Of a DNA stretch of 64,000 bases, positions 26,231 to 34,440 are shown one piece after another. The first letter of the stretch is position 1; each line of letters opens with the position of its first letter. Source of the stretch: CAZEYT01 sp964516295 (GTDB taxonomy: Bacteria; Verrucomicrobiota; Verrucomicrobiia; Chthoniobacterales; Terrimicrobiaceae); NCBI GenBank assembly GCA_964516295.1, contig CAZEYT010000001.1, positions 1 through 64,000 on the forward strand, in the 5' to 3' direction. The notes beneath the pieces were generated by a model. The model searched no databases, had not been told where the DNA came from, and saw only the letters and a list, made by a program, of their open reading frames with translations. The translations under genes and the position numbers were made by a program.

Positions 26231-26554
26231 ATGGAAGCCTCCCGCCCCCTCCGCATTCTGGCTGCGTTGCTGGTCATTCCTTTTCTGGGATTGATCCCGC
26301 CAAACGCGTCGGCTGGCGTGGTTGGGTGGGTGGGAGAGCAAGGGTGCTCCGATTGCGGAACGCCATGCTCGAGCCAAGAATGCGCGGACTCCGCCGGGTG
26401 CCTCCATTGTGGCGGTGCCGCCAAAGTGCTGGCTGTTGTATCGAAGACGGCGGGGGCGTTCGTTGAAGTGTGTTGCAGCACGGTCGCCTTGGTGAATTTC
26501 TCCGGTCGGGAGGGATTTCCGCCGCCGATTGACCTTCCGCCTCAGCTCGCCTGA
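26231..26554 (+). CDS. Cys-rich exported protein upstream of an ABC exporter
   Basis: From ATG 26231 the 107-aa product has a signal peptide (L-R-I-L-A-A-L-L-V-I-P-F-L-G-L-I, then A-S-A). Then comes a cluster of cysteines, G-C-S-D-C-G-T-P-C-S-S-Q-E-C-A-D-S-A-G-C-L-H-C-G, followed by V-C-C-S. Several C-x-x-C or C-x-x-x-C spacings suggest metal binding or disulfide pairs. No named domain is recognised. It opens the efflux operon after a gap from the MBL gene, and a hairpin separates it from the HlyD gene. Confidence 0.65.
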   Translation: MEASRPLRILAALLVIPFLGLIPPNASAGVVGWVGEQGCSDCGTPCSSQECADSAGCLHCGGAAKVLAVVSKTAGAFVEVCCSTVALVNFSGREGFPPPIDLPPQLA

Positions 26555-26570
26555 TTCCGCCCGGGGTTTC

Positions 26571-26600
26571 CTCCCAAGTCTTCCGGGGGGGAGTTTTTTT
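26571..26600 (+). terminator. Possible terminator or attenuator between Cys-rich gene and HlyD gene
   Basis: CTCCC (26571-26575) can pair with GGGAG (26589-26593), and seven T residues follow (26594-26600), then TTTT after one G. The stem is short (5 bp), so it may only reduce transcription into the export genes. Confidence 0.4.
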
Positions 26601-26646
26601 GTTTTGGCGTCCCCGTTCGTGGTGCCCGCCTGCTGAGTCAGATTCC

Positions 26647-27588
26647 ATGAAAATTCATCAAGCCAAAAACCTCCGTCTGGAGGAATCCGTCAATCGCGAT
26701 GCCGAGATCCGTCGCGCCGGGAAACCGTTTCCCTACGCCATGGTTGTGGCGGTCGCGGTGATCCTGACCGGTCTGGTCGGCTGGCAGGTTCTTCGTTCAC
26801 GAGAAACCGTTCCGGTTGATAACGCCGCTCTTGCGGAAGAAGCGGCATCGCCACCGCCCGCGGTGTCCGGAGCGTTCACTGCTGCCGGATACATGGAACC
26901 CGTTCCACCCTTCCCGGTGAAGATCACGCCGCTCGTTCCCGGTCGCATCGATGAGTTTCCCGTTGTGGAGGGCGATGTGGTGCGTGTCGGTGACGTCATT
27001 GCCCGCCTCAATAGCGAGGGACTGGAGAATCGCGCCACGGAGCTACAAGCCGCGCGGGCGGTAACAAACCGGAGGCTCGACCTCGCCGAGAAGGAGTTGA
27101 TCCGCGCGCGAACGCTCTCGGAGAAGGGGGCCTCGACTCTCCGGGAGCTCGACGAAGCCTCTGCCGACGTCCAAATCCTCCGTGCCGAATCCGAAAAGAT
27201 CCTCGCGGAGCTCGCCTCCGTCGAGTGGCAGATCGAAAACTCCACGATCCGCTCGCCGGTCGACGGAATCTTGTTCGAACGCACCGCCTCGGTCGGCCAC
27301 TTCATCAACCTCGAAGAACGCCACGAAATCGCGTCGGTGATCGATCCCGCGCACCTTCAGGTGTGGGTCGACATTAATCAACGGGACGCCGGTCAGGTCC
27401 GGCCGGGGCGGCCCGCGCTCGTCTCGCTGGATGCGGAGCCAGGTCGCGAGTTCCGGGCCACGGTCGAACGCATTTCGCCCAAAGCCTCGCTCGCAAAAAA
27501 CACCATCCGCTGTGTGCTGACGCTCGAAGAAACGTCGCCCGCACTCCGGCCGGACATGAGTGTCAAAGTGACTTTTCCCAAGCCATGA
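26647..27588 (+). CDS. HlyD/MacA-type periplasmic adaptor of an ABC exporter
   Basis: The 313-aa protein (ATG 26647) has a membrane helix (A-V-A-V-I-L-T-G-L-V-G-W), then a lipoyl-like half with K-I-T-P-L-V-P-G-R-I. A coiled-coil hairpin follows (N-R-R-L-D-L-A-E-K-E-L-I-R-A-R-T-L, then the return helix). The second half has R-S-P-V-D-G-I-L-F-E-R and a barrel with V-D-I-N-Q-R-D-A-G-Q. This is the MacA/HlyD adaptor layout. It overlaps the ABC ATPase start by 4 nt, and it should link the inner-membrane pump to an outer-membrane channel that is not encoded here. Confidence 0.88.
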   Translation: MKIHQAKNLRLEESVNRDAEIRRAGKPFPYAMVVAVAVILTGLVGWQVLRSRETVPVDNAALAEEAASPPPAVSGAFTAAGYMEPVPPFPVKITPLVPGRIDEFPVVEGDVVRVGDVIARLNSEGLENRATELQAARAVTNRRLDLAEKELIRARTLSEKGASTLRELDEASADVQILRAESEKILAELASVEWQIENSTIRSPVDGILFERTASVGHFINLEERHEIASVIDPAHLQVWVDINQRDAGQVRPGRPALVSLDAEPGREFRATVERISPKASLAKNTIRCVLTLEETSPALRPDMSVKVTFPKP

Positions 27589-28274
27589 GCATTCCGGTTG
27601 TGCAAATCGAAGGCGTTCACAAGCTCTACCGCCGCGGTCCGGAGGAACTTGATATTCTGAAAGGGGTCGATCTCACCGTTCCCGCCGGAGAGTTTCTGGC
27701 CCTCATGGGCCCGAGCGGGAGCGGCAAAACCACGCTGCTCAACTTGATGGCCGGGATTGATTCGCCCACGTCCGGGCGGGTGATTGTTCATGGCCGGGAT
27801 ATCAGTTCCTTCAACGAGGACCAACTGGCCGCCTGGCGGACACGGAACATTGGCTACATTTTTCAGTCTTTCAACCTCGTGCCCGTCCTCACCGCCTCCG
27901 AGAACGTTGAGCTGCCCCTGCTGCTTTTGCCCCTGTCCCGGAAAAAGCGGCGGGAACAAGTGATGACGGCGTTGGAAACGGTCGGACTCGCCGATCGAAA
28001 AGACCACCTCCCTTCGCAGTTGAGCGGAGGGCAGGAACAGCGGATCGCCATTGCGCGGGCGCTGGCTCCGGATCCACCGCTCCTGCTCGGAGACGAGCCC
28101 ACGGGCGACCTCGACCGCGAGAATGCGGCAAACGTTTTGTCCCTCGTGCAGCTCCTCTGCCGCGAGCTGGGCAAGACATTCGTGATGGTCACCCACGATC
28201 CCGCGGCGGCCGAAGCCGCTGCACGGGTTTTGCACATGGACAAAGGCGTGCTGATCGCCAAGGGGGCCTCGTGA
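27585..28274 (+). CDS. ABC transporter ATP-binding protein (MacB/LolD type)
   Basis: The 229-aa ATPase has Walker A G-P-S-G-S-G-K-T-T, a Q-loop in Y-I-F-Q-S-F-N-L, the signature L-S-G-G-Q-E-Q-R (slightly altered from L-S-G-G-Q-x-Q-R), Walker B L-L-L-G-D-E-P-T-G and the His loop in V-T-H-D-P. It energises the two permeases encoded directly downstream. The family moves lipoproteins, peptides, heme or toxic compounds out of the inner membrane. The genes overlap by 4 nt on both sides. Confidence 0.93.
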   Translation: MSIPVVQIEGVHKLYRRGPEELDILKGVDLTVPAGEFLALMGPSGSGKTTLLNLMAGIDSPTSGRVIVHGRDISSFNEDQLAAWRTRNIGYIFQSFNLVPVLTASENVELPLLLLPLSRKKRREQVMTALETVGLADRKDHLPSQLSGGQEQRIAIARALAPDPPLLLGDEPTGDLDRENAANVLSLVQLLCRELGKTFVMVTHDPAAAEAAARVLHMDKGVLIAKGAS

Positions 28275-29416
28275 AATACGCGGGTTACACGTGGAATTCC
28301 CTGCGCCGCTCGCCGCTTCGGGCCGGGCTGACGATCCTTTCCGTGGCGGTCGCGGTTTTTCTTTTCACCGCGGTCCTTTCGCTCGATCGCGGATTGGACC
28401 GAATGCTGGAAAAGTCCGCCCGTCCGGATGTTTTGGTCGTCTTTGACAAATTCCAAAGTTGTCCTCCTTTGTCGAAGTTGCCGTCTGCACACCAAGCCGC
28501 CATTGGGCAGATCGATGGCGTCCGGGAGGTCGCCGGGGAGTTGTTTGTGGTGAGTTCGTGTTCCCGGGCGACGGATTTGATCGCGGTGCATGGTTTCGAG
28601 CCGGACAAGTTCCGCGATTTCCGCAGCATCGATATTCCGGATGGCGACTATGCCGCCTTTTCCGCGGAGCGGGGTGCAGCCATCGTCGGATCCCGTGCCG
28701 CCGCGAGATACGGCTGGACCCTCGGGCAGACCGTTTCCCTCGAGCGATTGAACGGCCTGACTTTCACGATTCGCGGGATTTTTTCCGCGCCGGGCGAAAG
28801 TCTTGAAAATGCGGTCGTCGTGGATCTCGAATACCTTCGTCTGGCCACCGGACAACCGGGCATCGTCACCAATTATCAGGTCCGGTTGCGGGAACCGGGA
28901 AGCGCCACGCGCCTGGCTCCAATGATCGACAGCCTGTTTTCCGGGTCGATCGCTCCGACCAAAACCGCGGACCAACGGGCGTTTGTACAGTCCGCGGTGT
29001 CCGGTCTTGCCGATCTCGTAAAGTTCTCCGCCCTGCTCGGTTACGGAGCCCTCGGCCTTATTGTTCTTGGCGTGGGAAACAGTCTCTCCATGGGCATCCG
29101 GGACCGTACGCGCGAGATCGCCCTGCTCAAGGTCACCGGCTTTCGGCGGCCGCAGGTCTTCCGCCTCATGATCTGGGAAGCCGCCGCTTGCGGGTTGGTC
29201 GGTGGGCTTCTCGGCGTCGGGGTTGCGGCCACACTCATTCCGGCGTCCCATTTCACGCTCTCTGTCGAGGGCTTTACCTTTGCGCCCTATCTGAGCGCCA
29301 CGCTTTTCGTCGAGGGGATCGGACTGGCCGGACTGCTGGCGGTCGTGGCCGGATTTCTCCCCGCGCGTCGCGTGGCCCATCTGCCCGTCGGCCGGGCTCT
29401 GCGGGAGGTGGATTGA
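28271..29416 (+). CDS. FtsX-like ABC transporter permease, first copy
   Basis: The 381-aa permease starts at GTG 28271 and has the MacB/FtsX topology: one N-terminal helix (A-G-L-T-I-L-S-V-A-V-A-V-F-L), a large periplasmic domain (about 35-250), then three helices. The FtsX motif R-T-R-E-I-A-L-L-K-V-T-G-F-R lies between helices 2 and 3. The periplasmic domain holds Cys residues in F-D-K-F-Q-S-C-P-P and V-S-S-C-S-R. It is encoded 1 nt before the second permease and should pair with it. Confidence 0.9.
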   Translation: MKYAGYTWNSLRRSPLRAGLTILSVAVAVFLFTAVLSLDRGLDRMLEKSARPDVLVVFDKFQSCPPLSKLPSAHQAAIGQIDGVREVAGELFVVSSCSRATDLIAVHGFEPDKFRDFRSIDIPDGDYAAFSAERGAAIVGSRAAARYGWTLGQTVSLERLNGLTFTIRGIFSAPGESLENAVVVDLEYLRLATGQPGIVTNYQVRLREPGSATRLAPMIDSLFSGSIAPTKTADQRAFVQSAVSGLADLVKFSALLGYGALGLIVLGVGNSLSMGIRDRTREIALLKVTGFRRPQVFRLMIWEAAACGLVGGLLGVGVAATLIPASHFTLSVEGFTFAPYLSATLFVEGIGLAGLLAVVAGFLPARRVAHLPVGRALREVD

Positions 29417-29417
29417 G

Positions 29418-30563
29418 ATGGCGCTTCCCTTTCGCTACAACTGGCGCAGCCTCGCCCGTCGTCCGTCGCGCACGATTCTGACGACCGTGGGAATCGGCCT
29501 TTCGGTATTTGTGGCTCTTGTGATGCTTGCTCTTGCGCATGGCATTTCGGCCAGCATCCGGGCAACCGGGCACCCGCTTAACGTGCTCGTGACGGCGAAG
29601 GGTGCGGAAACCATCGAATTCTCCGCGTTGGACCGCTCAACAGCGGCGGTTCTTGAAGCGTCCCCCTACATCGCTACGGTGTCCGGCGGACTCCTCGTGT
29701 CGCCCGAGCTTTTCTTCGCCGCCACCCACGAACACAATCGAACCTCCTCGCAGGCCTTGGTGCGCGGAGTCCGCCCCGTGGCCGCTGCCGTTCACGATCA
29801 AGTCCGATTGACCGCCGGGCACTTTCCCACCGGGCCGGGTGAGCTCATGGTCGGACCGCTCGTGGCCGCGAAGCTGGGCCTCCCTGCCGACGCGCTGGCC
29901 ATCGGTCGTGAGCTTGTTTTGGACGGAACCTCTTGGAAAATTGTTGGCCGCTTCGATGCGCCCGGAACGGCATTCGAGGCGGAAATCTGGGGTCCGCTGG
30001 ATGAACTCCTGGCCGCTTACCGGAAGGAGGAACTCAACACGGTCGTCCTCCGCGCCAAGGACACGGAAGCGCTGGATGAGCTACTTTTCGATCTGGAGAC
30101 CCGTACCGACATTCTTGTGACCTCGCGCCGGGAAACCGACTATTACAAGGCCTATGCCGCAGCCTTTCGACCCATCGCCGACGTCGTTGGTGCGATGGCC
30201 GGACTCCTGACGTTCGGAGGTGCTCTGATCGGCATGAACACGCTCTTCTCCGCCGTTGCCGGTCGCACACGCGAGATCGGCATGCTCCGGACGCTTGGCT
30301 TCCGACGCTGGCACCTTGCTGCCGGATTTGCCTTGGAAGGACTCCTGCCCGCCTTGGCCGGTGCCATGCTCGCCTGCCTGGCGGCATTGGCGATGAATGG
30401 GGTTGCCCTCCGCATCCCGATGGGAGCCTTCCGTCTGAATGTGGATGCCACGCTTCTCGGGGTCGGCCTTCTCCTTGGGCTGGCCATGGGCCTGCTCGGA
30501 AGTCTGGCCGCCATCGCCCGGGCCGTGCGCCTCAAGACCATCGATGCCATCCGACATCTCTGA
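29418..30563 (+). CDS. FtsX-like ABC transporter permease, second copy
   Basis: The 381-aa protein has the same length and plan as the gene before it: an N-terminal helix (T-V-G-I-G-L-S-V-F-V-A-L-V-M-L), a periplasmic domain (about 40-255) and a C-terminal three-helix bundle with R-T-R-E-I-G-M-L-R-T-L-G-F-R. The pair looks like an old tandem duplication with marked divergence, forming a heterodimeric permease. The ORF begins at ATG 29418, and a small OB-fold-like gene follows after 10 nt. Confidence 0.9.
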   Translation: MALPFRYNWRSLARRPSRTILTTVGIGLSVFVALVMLALAHGISASIRATGHPLNVLVTAKGAETIEFSALDRSTAAVLEASPYIATVSGGLLVSPELFFAATHEHNRTSSQALVRGVRPVAAAVHDQVRLTAGHFPTGPGELMVGPLVAAKLGLPADALAIGRELVLDGTSWKIVGRFDAPGTAFEAEIWGPLDELLAAYRKEELNTVVLRAKDTEALDELLFDLETRTDILVTSRRETDYYKAYAAAFRPIADVVGAMAGLLTFGGALIGMNTLFSAVAGRTREIGMLRTLGFRRWHLAAGFALEGLLPALAGAMLACLAALAMNGVALRIPMGAFRLNVDATLLGVGLLLGLAMGLLGSLAAIARAVRLKTIDAIRHL

Positions 30564-30573
30564 TTTTCCCACA

Positions 30574-30915
30574 ATGAAAAAAACCATACTCCTCCTCGTC
30601 ACGCTCGGCGCGCTGACCCACCTCTCCGCTGCTGAGCCGGTCGGAATCAATCAACTTCGCGAAACCCCCGCCTCGTTCACCGGTCGGGCCATCACCGTCA
30701 CCGGTCTTGTAGACCGCGTGTCGAAGGAACGGCGAATGGTGGTGTTGATCGACACCAGCGAAGCCACGTGTACTGATGCCTGCGAGCGGAAAACGTTGAT
30801 CGTCCAGATTCCCGAAGGCAGCACGCTTCCGGAAAAAGGTGATATCTCCACGGCGACGGGAACTTTGTTGGACGGGGGCACCCGATTCGTTGCAACGGCT
30901 CTCAGTTCTCGCTGA
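30574..30915 (+). CDS. Exported OB-fold-like small protein
   Basis: A 113-aa product starting MKKTILLLVTLGALTHLSAA, with a clear signal peptide. The mature part has an OB-like strand pattern: F-T-G-R-A-I-T-V-T-G-L-V-D-R-V, R-M-V-V-L-I-D-T-S, a Cys pair in A-T-C-T-D-A-C-E-R, and G-D-I-S-T-A-T-G-T-L. The two cysteines may bind a metal or a heme. It sits 10 nt after the permease and is probably part of the export operon. The fold is inferred, not proven. Confidence 0.65.
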   Translation: MKKTILLLVTLGALTHLSAAEPVGINQLRETPASFTGRAITVTGLVDRVSKERRMVVLIDTSEATCTDACERKTLIVQIPEGSTLPEKGDISTATGTLLDGGTRFVATALSSR

Positions 30916-30967
30916 TCGCGGACGGTGCGGCCACAGCCGGCGGCCGGTCGAGGGGCGATTCCTCTTC

Positions 30968-31150
30968 ATGAGCACAAACCCCGAAGAATCGCGCCGTGAA
31001 AAGGAATCCATGGATGCCCCGCAGGAGGAATTCATTGAAAAAGAAGCCGTCCCGTCCCGCACGCACCGGGACGACCCGCGTCGCGAGCCACCGGAACATG
31101 GAGACCAAGAGCGCGATGCGCCGCTTTTCGAGGGAGGGCAGGATGAATAA
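30968..31150 (+). CDS. Small charged protein, first of an overlapping small-gene chain
   Basis: A 60-aa hydrophilic protein from ATG 30968. It begins MSTNPEESRREKESMDAPQ and is rich in Glu, Arg and Asp with no hydrophobic core. Its TAA overlaps the ATG of the next gene (31143), which argues for co-translation. No known family is recognised. Confidence 0.45.
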   Translation: MSTNPEESRREKESMDAPQEEFIEKEAVPSRTHRDDPRREPPEHGDQERDAPLFEGGQDE

Positions 31151-31523
31151 CGACCCCTTCCAGCGGATCCAAACCCACGGCGCGGGAACGGGTGAGTTCA
31201 GCGAGGTCGACATCGAGCGCCGGGCGCGGGAAATCGCTCAGACGGACGGTCGTTCGGAGCCCGGCGAGCACGACCGCGTGCGCGCCATCGAGGATCTCGG
31301 TCATCCCGGGCCTCCGGCCTCACCCGAGGCCGATGAGTCCGAGTCTCCCGTCGGCTCATGGAGCAAAGGTCCGGCCTCGCGGCCCCATGAGGGCGTTCAT
31401 GTTTCTCCGGACGACGAACAAATGGCTGTCGAACGGCTCGTTGAGCAGGGCGTGGAGGAAGACGACCACGACCTCCGGGTCTCCGCCACGGAACATCCCC
31501 CGTCTGAGCGGAACGAGCATTGA
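31143..31523 (+). CDS. Hydrophilic protein of unknown function with a DUF2934-like helix
   Basis: The 126-aa protein (MNNDPFQRIQTHGAGTGEF) has a helical stretch V-D-I-E-R-R-A-R-E-I-A-Q-T-D-G-R that loosely resembles the first helix of DUF2934. Pro/Ser/Asp-rich disorder follows and then M-A-V-E-R-L-V-E-Q-G-V-E-E-D-D. Starts and stops overlap the genes on both sides. The DUF2934 likeness is weak. Confidence 0.5.
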   Translation: MNNDPFQRIQTHGAGTGEFSEVDIERRAREIAQTDGRSEPGEHDRVRAIEDLGHPGPPASPEADESESPVGSWSKGPASRPHEGVHVSPDDEQMAVERLVEQGVEEDDHDLRVSATEHPPSERNEH

Positions 31524-31768
31524 TGATCGCACGATTCCTTCTAATCGTCTCGCTGGTCCTGCTCGGCTCGTGCGGCAAATCCAATCCGCGTGGATACCCT
31601 TTGACAACCTGCGTTGTCTGCGACCATTCCCTCCAACGTTACGGAGCTCCCGTGACGTTTGTCCACGAGGGGCAGGAGATCAAAGTCTGCACGCTGGAAC
31701 ACCAACGGGAGTTCGAAGTCGCCCCGGAGCCACTTTTGAAAAAAGTCCGCCAATTCCAAGCTCTGTGA
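31523..31768 (+). CDS. Small lipoprotein with TRASH/YHS-like Cys motif
   Basis: An 81-aa protein (ATG 31523, overlapping the previous TGA). It has a lipobox L-L-G-S-C at about residue 17. The mature part has C-V-V-C-D-H-S-L, then F-V-H-E-G-Q-E-I-K-V-C-T-L-E-H-Q-R-E-F, which resembles the treble-clef TRASH/YHS metal-binding modules (C-x-x-C plus a later C). That suggests a periplasmic metal-handling role; this is inference from a motif. Confidence 0.65.
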   Translation: MIARFLLIVSLVLLGSCGKSNPRGYPLTTCVVCDHSLQRYGAPVTFVHEGQEIKVCTLEHQREFEVAPEPLLKKVRQFQAL

Positions 31769-31941
31769 CACCGAACGAACCCGAGGAACCTGAACAACAT
31801 TTTCGCGACAGCTGGCGTCCGGAAGACAAGGCGTTGGAATCCGCGGAGGAGGAGGCTTTGGAGAAGAAGTTTCCTGACGAGATCGAAGAGCGTCGCGCCC
31901 ACCGCCACGCGCCTTCCGGGCCGCCATCCGAGGCCCCCTGA
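31765..31941 (+). CDS. Small acidic protein, end of the overlapping chain
   Basis: A 58-aa frame starting at a GTG (31765-31767) that overlaps the TGA of the lipoprotein (GTGA). The product begins with acidic N-E-P-E-E-P-E-Q-H and is mostly Glu/Arg with an amphipathic helix (A-L-E-S-A-E-E-E-A-L-E-K-K-F). It ends 5 nt before the convergent DUF1003 gene. No family recognised. Confidence 0.5.
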   Translation: MTPNEPEEPEQHFRDSWRPEDKALESAEEEALEKKFPDEIEERRAHRHAPSGPPSEAP

Positions 31942-31946
31942 TTTCC

Positions 31947-32462
31947 TCAGTCGCGTTCTTTGGCTTCGTTGATCTTGTCGACGACGATTTCCGGAGAGAC
32001 GTCTCGTTGAAGTTCGTCCAGATGCGGATCGGCAGCTGATTCGATCCCAAATTTCTGTGCCAAGGCTGTGGTCAATTGGAGAAGCCTTGTTATCTCATGC
32101 TCCGAAAGAAGGCTGATCTGGAGGTCGAGATCGGCCCGCTCGTCCGCCTCGCGGGCCATGCGATTCTGGGAAATCAGGATGAACGTCGAGAGAAAGATCG
32201 CCTCAACGGAGGCCGCACTGGCTAGGATAACAAACGTGGGGTCAAATCGAGCCAGCGGCGTTAGGCCGACGTTGATCAGAATCCACGCCGCGACCACGAC
32301 CAGGTGAATGGTAACGAAGGCAAGACTGCCGGCGAATGCGGCGATAAGATCGGCCGTGCGATCGGAGAGGCTGCGCTTTCGGGCGTGGTGTTGTCGGTGT
32401 GCGCGGAGTTTGTCGATGTTCTCTTCGAGAACGATGTTCAGCGGCTCCGATTTTTCTTCCAC
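31947..32462 (-). CDS. DUF1003 membrane protein
   Basis: The 171-aa protein starts at GTG 32460-32462. It has the DUF1003 core: R-T-A-D-L-I-A-A-F-A-G-S-L-A-F-V, W-I-L-I-N, then F-D-P-T-F-V-I-L-A-S-A-A-S-V-E-A-I-F-L-S-T-F, and the conserved Q-N-R-M-A-R-E-A-D-E-R-A-D-L-D motif before a cytoplasmic helix. Two membrane helices are expected. Function is not known; the family is common in Gram-negative genomes. Confidence 0.93.
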   Translation of the reverse strand: MEEKSEPLNIVLEENIDKLRAHRQHHARKRSLSDRTADLIAAFAGSLAFVTIHLVVVAAWILINVGLTPLARFDPTFVILASAASVEAIFLSTFILISQNRMAREADERADLDLQISLLSEHEITRLLQLTTALAQKFGIESAADPHLDELQRDVSPEIVVDKINEAKERD

Positions 32463-32632
32463 GGAAAGAGGATAGCGCAGCTGGGGCGTGTTGCCATCGG
32501 GTGAGACCCGGGTATCTGCTTCACGGCTCCGAGAGAGTCAAAAGATCGTGCCCTCAGCCGCCCGAGCCTGAAACCCGATTCAGGGCCCGCCCGGGCCGCC
32601 ACCCCGGACGTGAGGGCCGATCTCCGGTCACC

Positions 32633-33508
32633 ATGAGCACACCCGATCCACGCGAGGCCCACGACAAGCCACCTTATTCCGACCAAAAAATTGCGCCCCC
32701 AGGAGAGGAGAGCGATCTCCACCCGAAAGCCGATCATGGCGAAACCACTTACAAGGGGAGCGGACGTCTGGAAGGACGCCGTGCCTTGATCACCGGCGCG
32801 GACAGTGGGATCGGCCGCGCGGTGGCGTTGGCTTTTGCGCGTGAAGGGGCGGATGTCGCCATCGGCTATCTCTCCGAAGAAGACGATGCCTGCGAAACGC
32901 AAGCTCTGGTTGAAGAAGCGGGCCGCCGTGCTTTGTTGTTGCCCGGCGACATCGGCCAACCCGATGTTTGTAGTGAAATCGCCGACCGCGCCGTCGAGGA
33001 ATTCGGGGGGATCGATCTCCTTGTGAACAACGCTGCTTATCAGCGGACCTACGCAAAGCTGGAGGAGATTCCGGATGAGGAGTTTGAGGAGACGTTCCGC
33101 GTGAATGTCTTCGCGATGTTCCGCCTCTGCAAAGCCCTCCTCCCGCAGATGCCCAAGGGTGGGTCGATCATCAATACCGCATCCATCCAATCCTTCGATC
33201 CAACTCCGAATCTTATCGCCTACGCCGCCACGAAGGCCGCCATCGCGAGCTTCACCAGCACACTGGCAGCGCTGGCGATGGAACGTGGAGTGCGAGTGAA
33301 TGCCGTGGCCCCCGGTCCCGTGTGGACGCCGCTCATTCCGTCGACCCTTCCCGCGGAGAAAGTGAAGAACTTCGGCGGAGACACGATCTTCGGCCGGGCC
33401 GCCCAGCCTGCGGAACTGGCGCCCTTGTTTGTGTTCCTTGCCAGCGATTGTGCGAGCTATGTCGCCGGAGAGGTCTATGGAGCCACGGGTGGACGGATGC
33501 CCGTCTGA
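32633..33508 (+). CDS. Short-chain dehydrogenase/reductase (YhdG/YghA-like)
   Basis: This 291-aa SDR has an extended N-terminus typical of the YghA/YhdG group (P-P-Y-S-D-Q-K-I-A-P-P-G), then the Rossmann motif I-T-G-A-D-S-G-I-G-R. N-N-A-A-Y-Q follows, the catalytic Tyr/Lys is in Y-A-A-T-K-A-A, and N-A-V-A-P-G-P-V-W-T-P closes the site. These enzymes reduce aldehydes or ketones with NAD(P)H; the substrate is unknown. The ATG at 32633 is well placed. Confidence 0.93.
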   Translation: MSTPDPREAHDKPPYSDQKIAPPGEESDLHPKADHGETTYKGSGRLEGRRALITGADSGIGRAVALAFAREGADVAIGYLSEEDDACETQALVEEAGRRALLLPGDIGQPDVCSEIADRAVEEFGGIDLLVNNAAYQRTYAKLEEIPDEEFEETFRVNVFAMFRLCKALLPQMPKGGSIINTASIQSFDPTPNLIAYAATKAAIASFTSTLAALAMERGVRVNAVAPGPVWTPLIPSTLPAEKVKNFGGDTIFGRAAQPAELAPLFVFLASDCASYVAGEVYGATGGRMPV

Positions 33509-33515
33509 GCGTAAC

Positions 33516-33956
33516 TCAAAAGGGGATAATCGATATTCCACCGCTTCGTTCGAGCACGGCAAACTTGACCTGATCGAGCCGCTCCAGGCCGTGCTTTTGC
33601 CGGGCGGCGACCAGGATGTCTTCCTCGTTGACCCGGCACCGGCGCATGCGCCCCTCCAGCAGTCGCCCATGGTCGATCAGCACGAGGGGTACCCCGTCGA
33701 GGAGCTTGTCCACCGTGGCATGGCGCCGCTTCCAGATTGAGAGAACGACTTCGGCCGTCATGAGGGTCGCAATCAGCAAGAACGAATTCACCAGCGAAAA
33801 ATCTTCTCCCAGGAGCGCTTGCTGGGTCGTCTCCGCCAGAATCAGCAGCACCACAAAATCAAATGTGGTGATCTCCGCGAGCGAGCGCTTGCCGGTGATC
33901 CGGAAAACAAGCAGGAGAAAAAAGTAGACGGACAGACCGCGAAGGATGGATTCCAT
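33516..33956 (-). CDS. YetF/DUF421 family membrane protein
   Basis: The 146-aa protein has three hydrophobic segments, including F-D-F-V-V-L-L-I-L-A-E-T-T, and then a C-terminal cytoplasmic YetF domain (V-P-L-V-L-I-D-H-G-R-L and N-E-E-D-I-L-V-A-A-R). It begins 1 nt after the inferred original stop (33958-33960) of the interrupted upstream gene. Companion membrane genes are frequently found upstream of yetF-type genes, and translation coupling is likely. Confidence 0.9.
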   Translation of the reverse strand: MESILRGLSVYFFLLLVFRITGKRSLAEITTFDFVVLLILAETTQQALLGEDFSLVNSFLLIATLMTAEVVLSIWKRRHATVDKLLDGVPLVLIDHGRLLEGRMRRCRVNEEDILVAARQKHGLERLDQVKFAVLERSGGISIIPF

Positions 33957-33957
33957 T

Positions 33958-34440
33958 TCAGGGCAGGACGAGTTGTTTCAGTCGCGGGGCGTCCGTACTG
34001 GAACTGATGCGTGATTCGATTTGTCCGGGTTCGCCAACCGAGTAGCCGACCCGGATGACAAGCTACTCGGTCCCCGACGGGGTAAAGCGGAACACCACAA
34101 CATCGCCATCGCGATAAATTGATACGGGCACGGGGTGAAAGCGTTCAAATCGGACGCGTTCGAAAAACGCGCTGTCCAGCGTGAACTCCGCGGTTGCCCG
34201 GAGGCTGATTTCCAGTTCCGCCGGGGTATCGGCCCGGATGAATCGCTCGTAAACCAAAGCGACCTTGTCCGAGCTCCGGCGCTGGTTGCTCAGGGGCCCG
34301 CCCCCGCCAAGAAGTCCGAGCGCGCCGCAGAATAGGAAGACCACCAGCCCGGCCAGTCCGAATCTCTGCGCGACCCACGAGCCCCGCTGAAACCGGAGGT
34401 CTTCCGCCACTTGCAGGCCACCTGTCGGATGACTGCGCAC
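33958..34440 (-). pseudogene. Membrane protein gene interrupted by an in-frame TAG, partner of the YetF gene
   Basis: Read from GTG 34438-34440 (GTG 34408-34410 is also possible), the frame encodes a membrane helix (L-A-G-L-V-V-F-L-F-C-G-A-L-G-L-L) and a beta-rich domain. It hits TAG at 34063-34065 after F-T-P-S-G-T-E. The same frame continues for 34 codons (L-V-I-R-V-G-Y-S-V-G-E-P-G) to TGA at 33958-33960, 1 nt before the yetF ATG. Such proteins next to yetF genes normally end with a tail like this. I infer an amber mutation, a sequencing error or readthrough. Confidence 0.6.
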
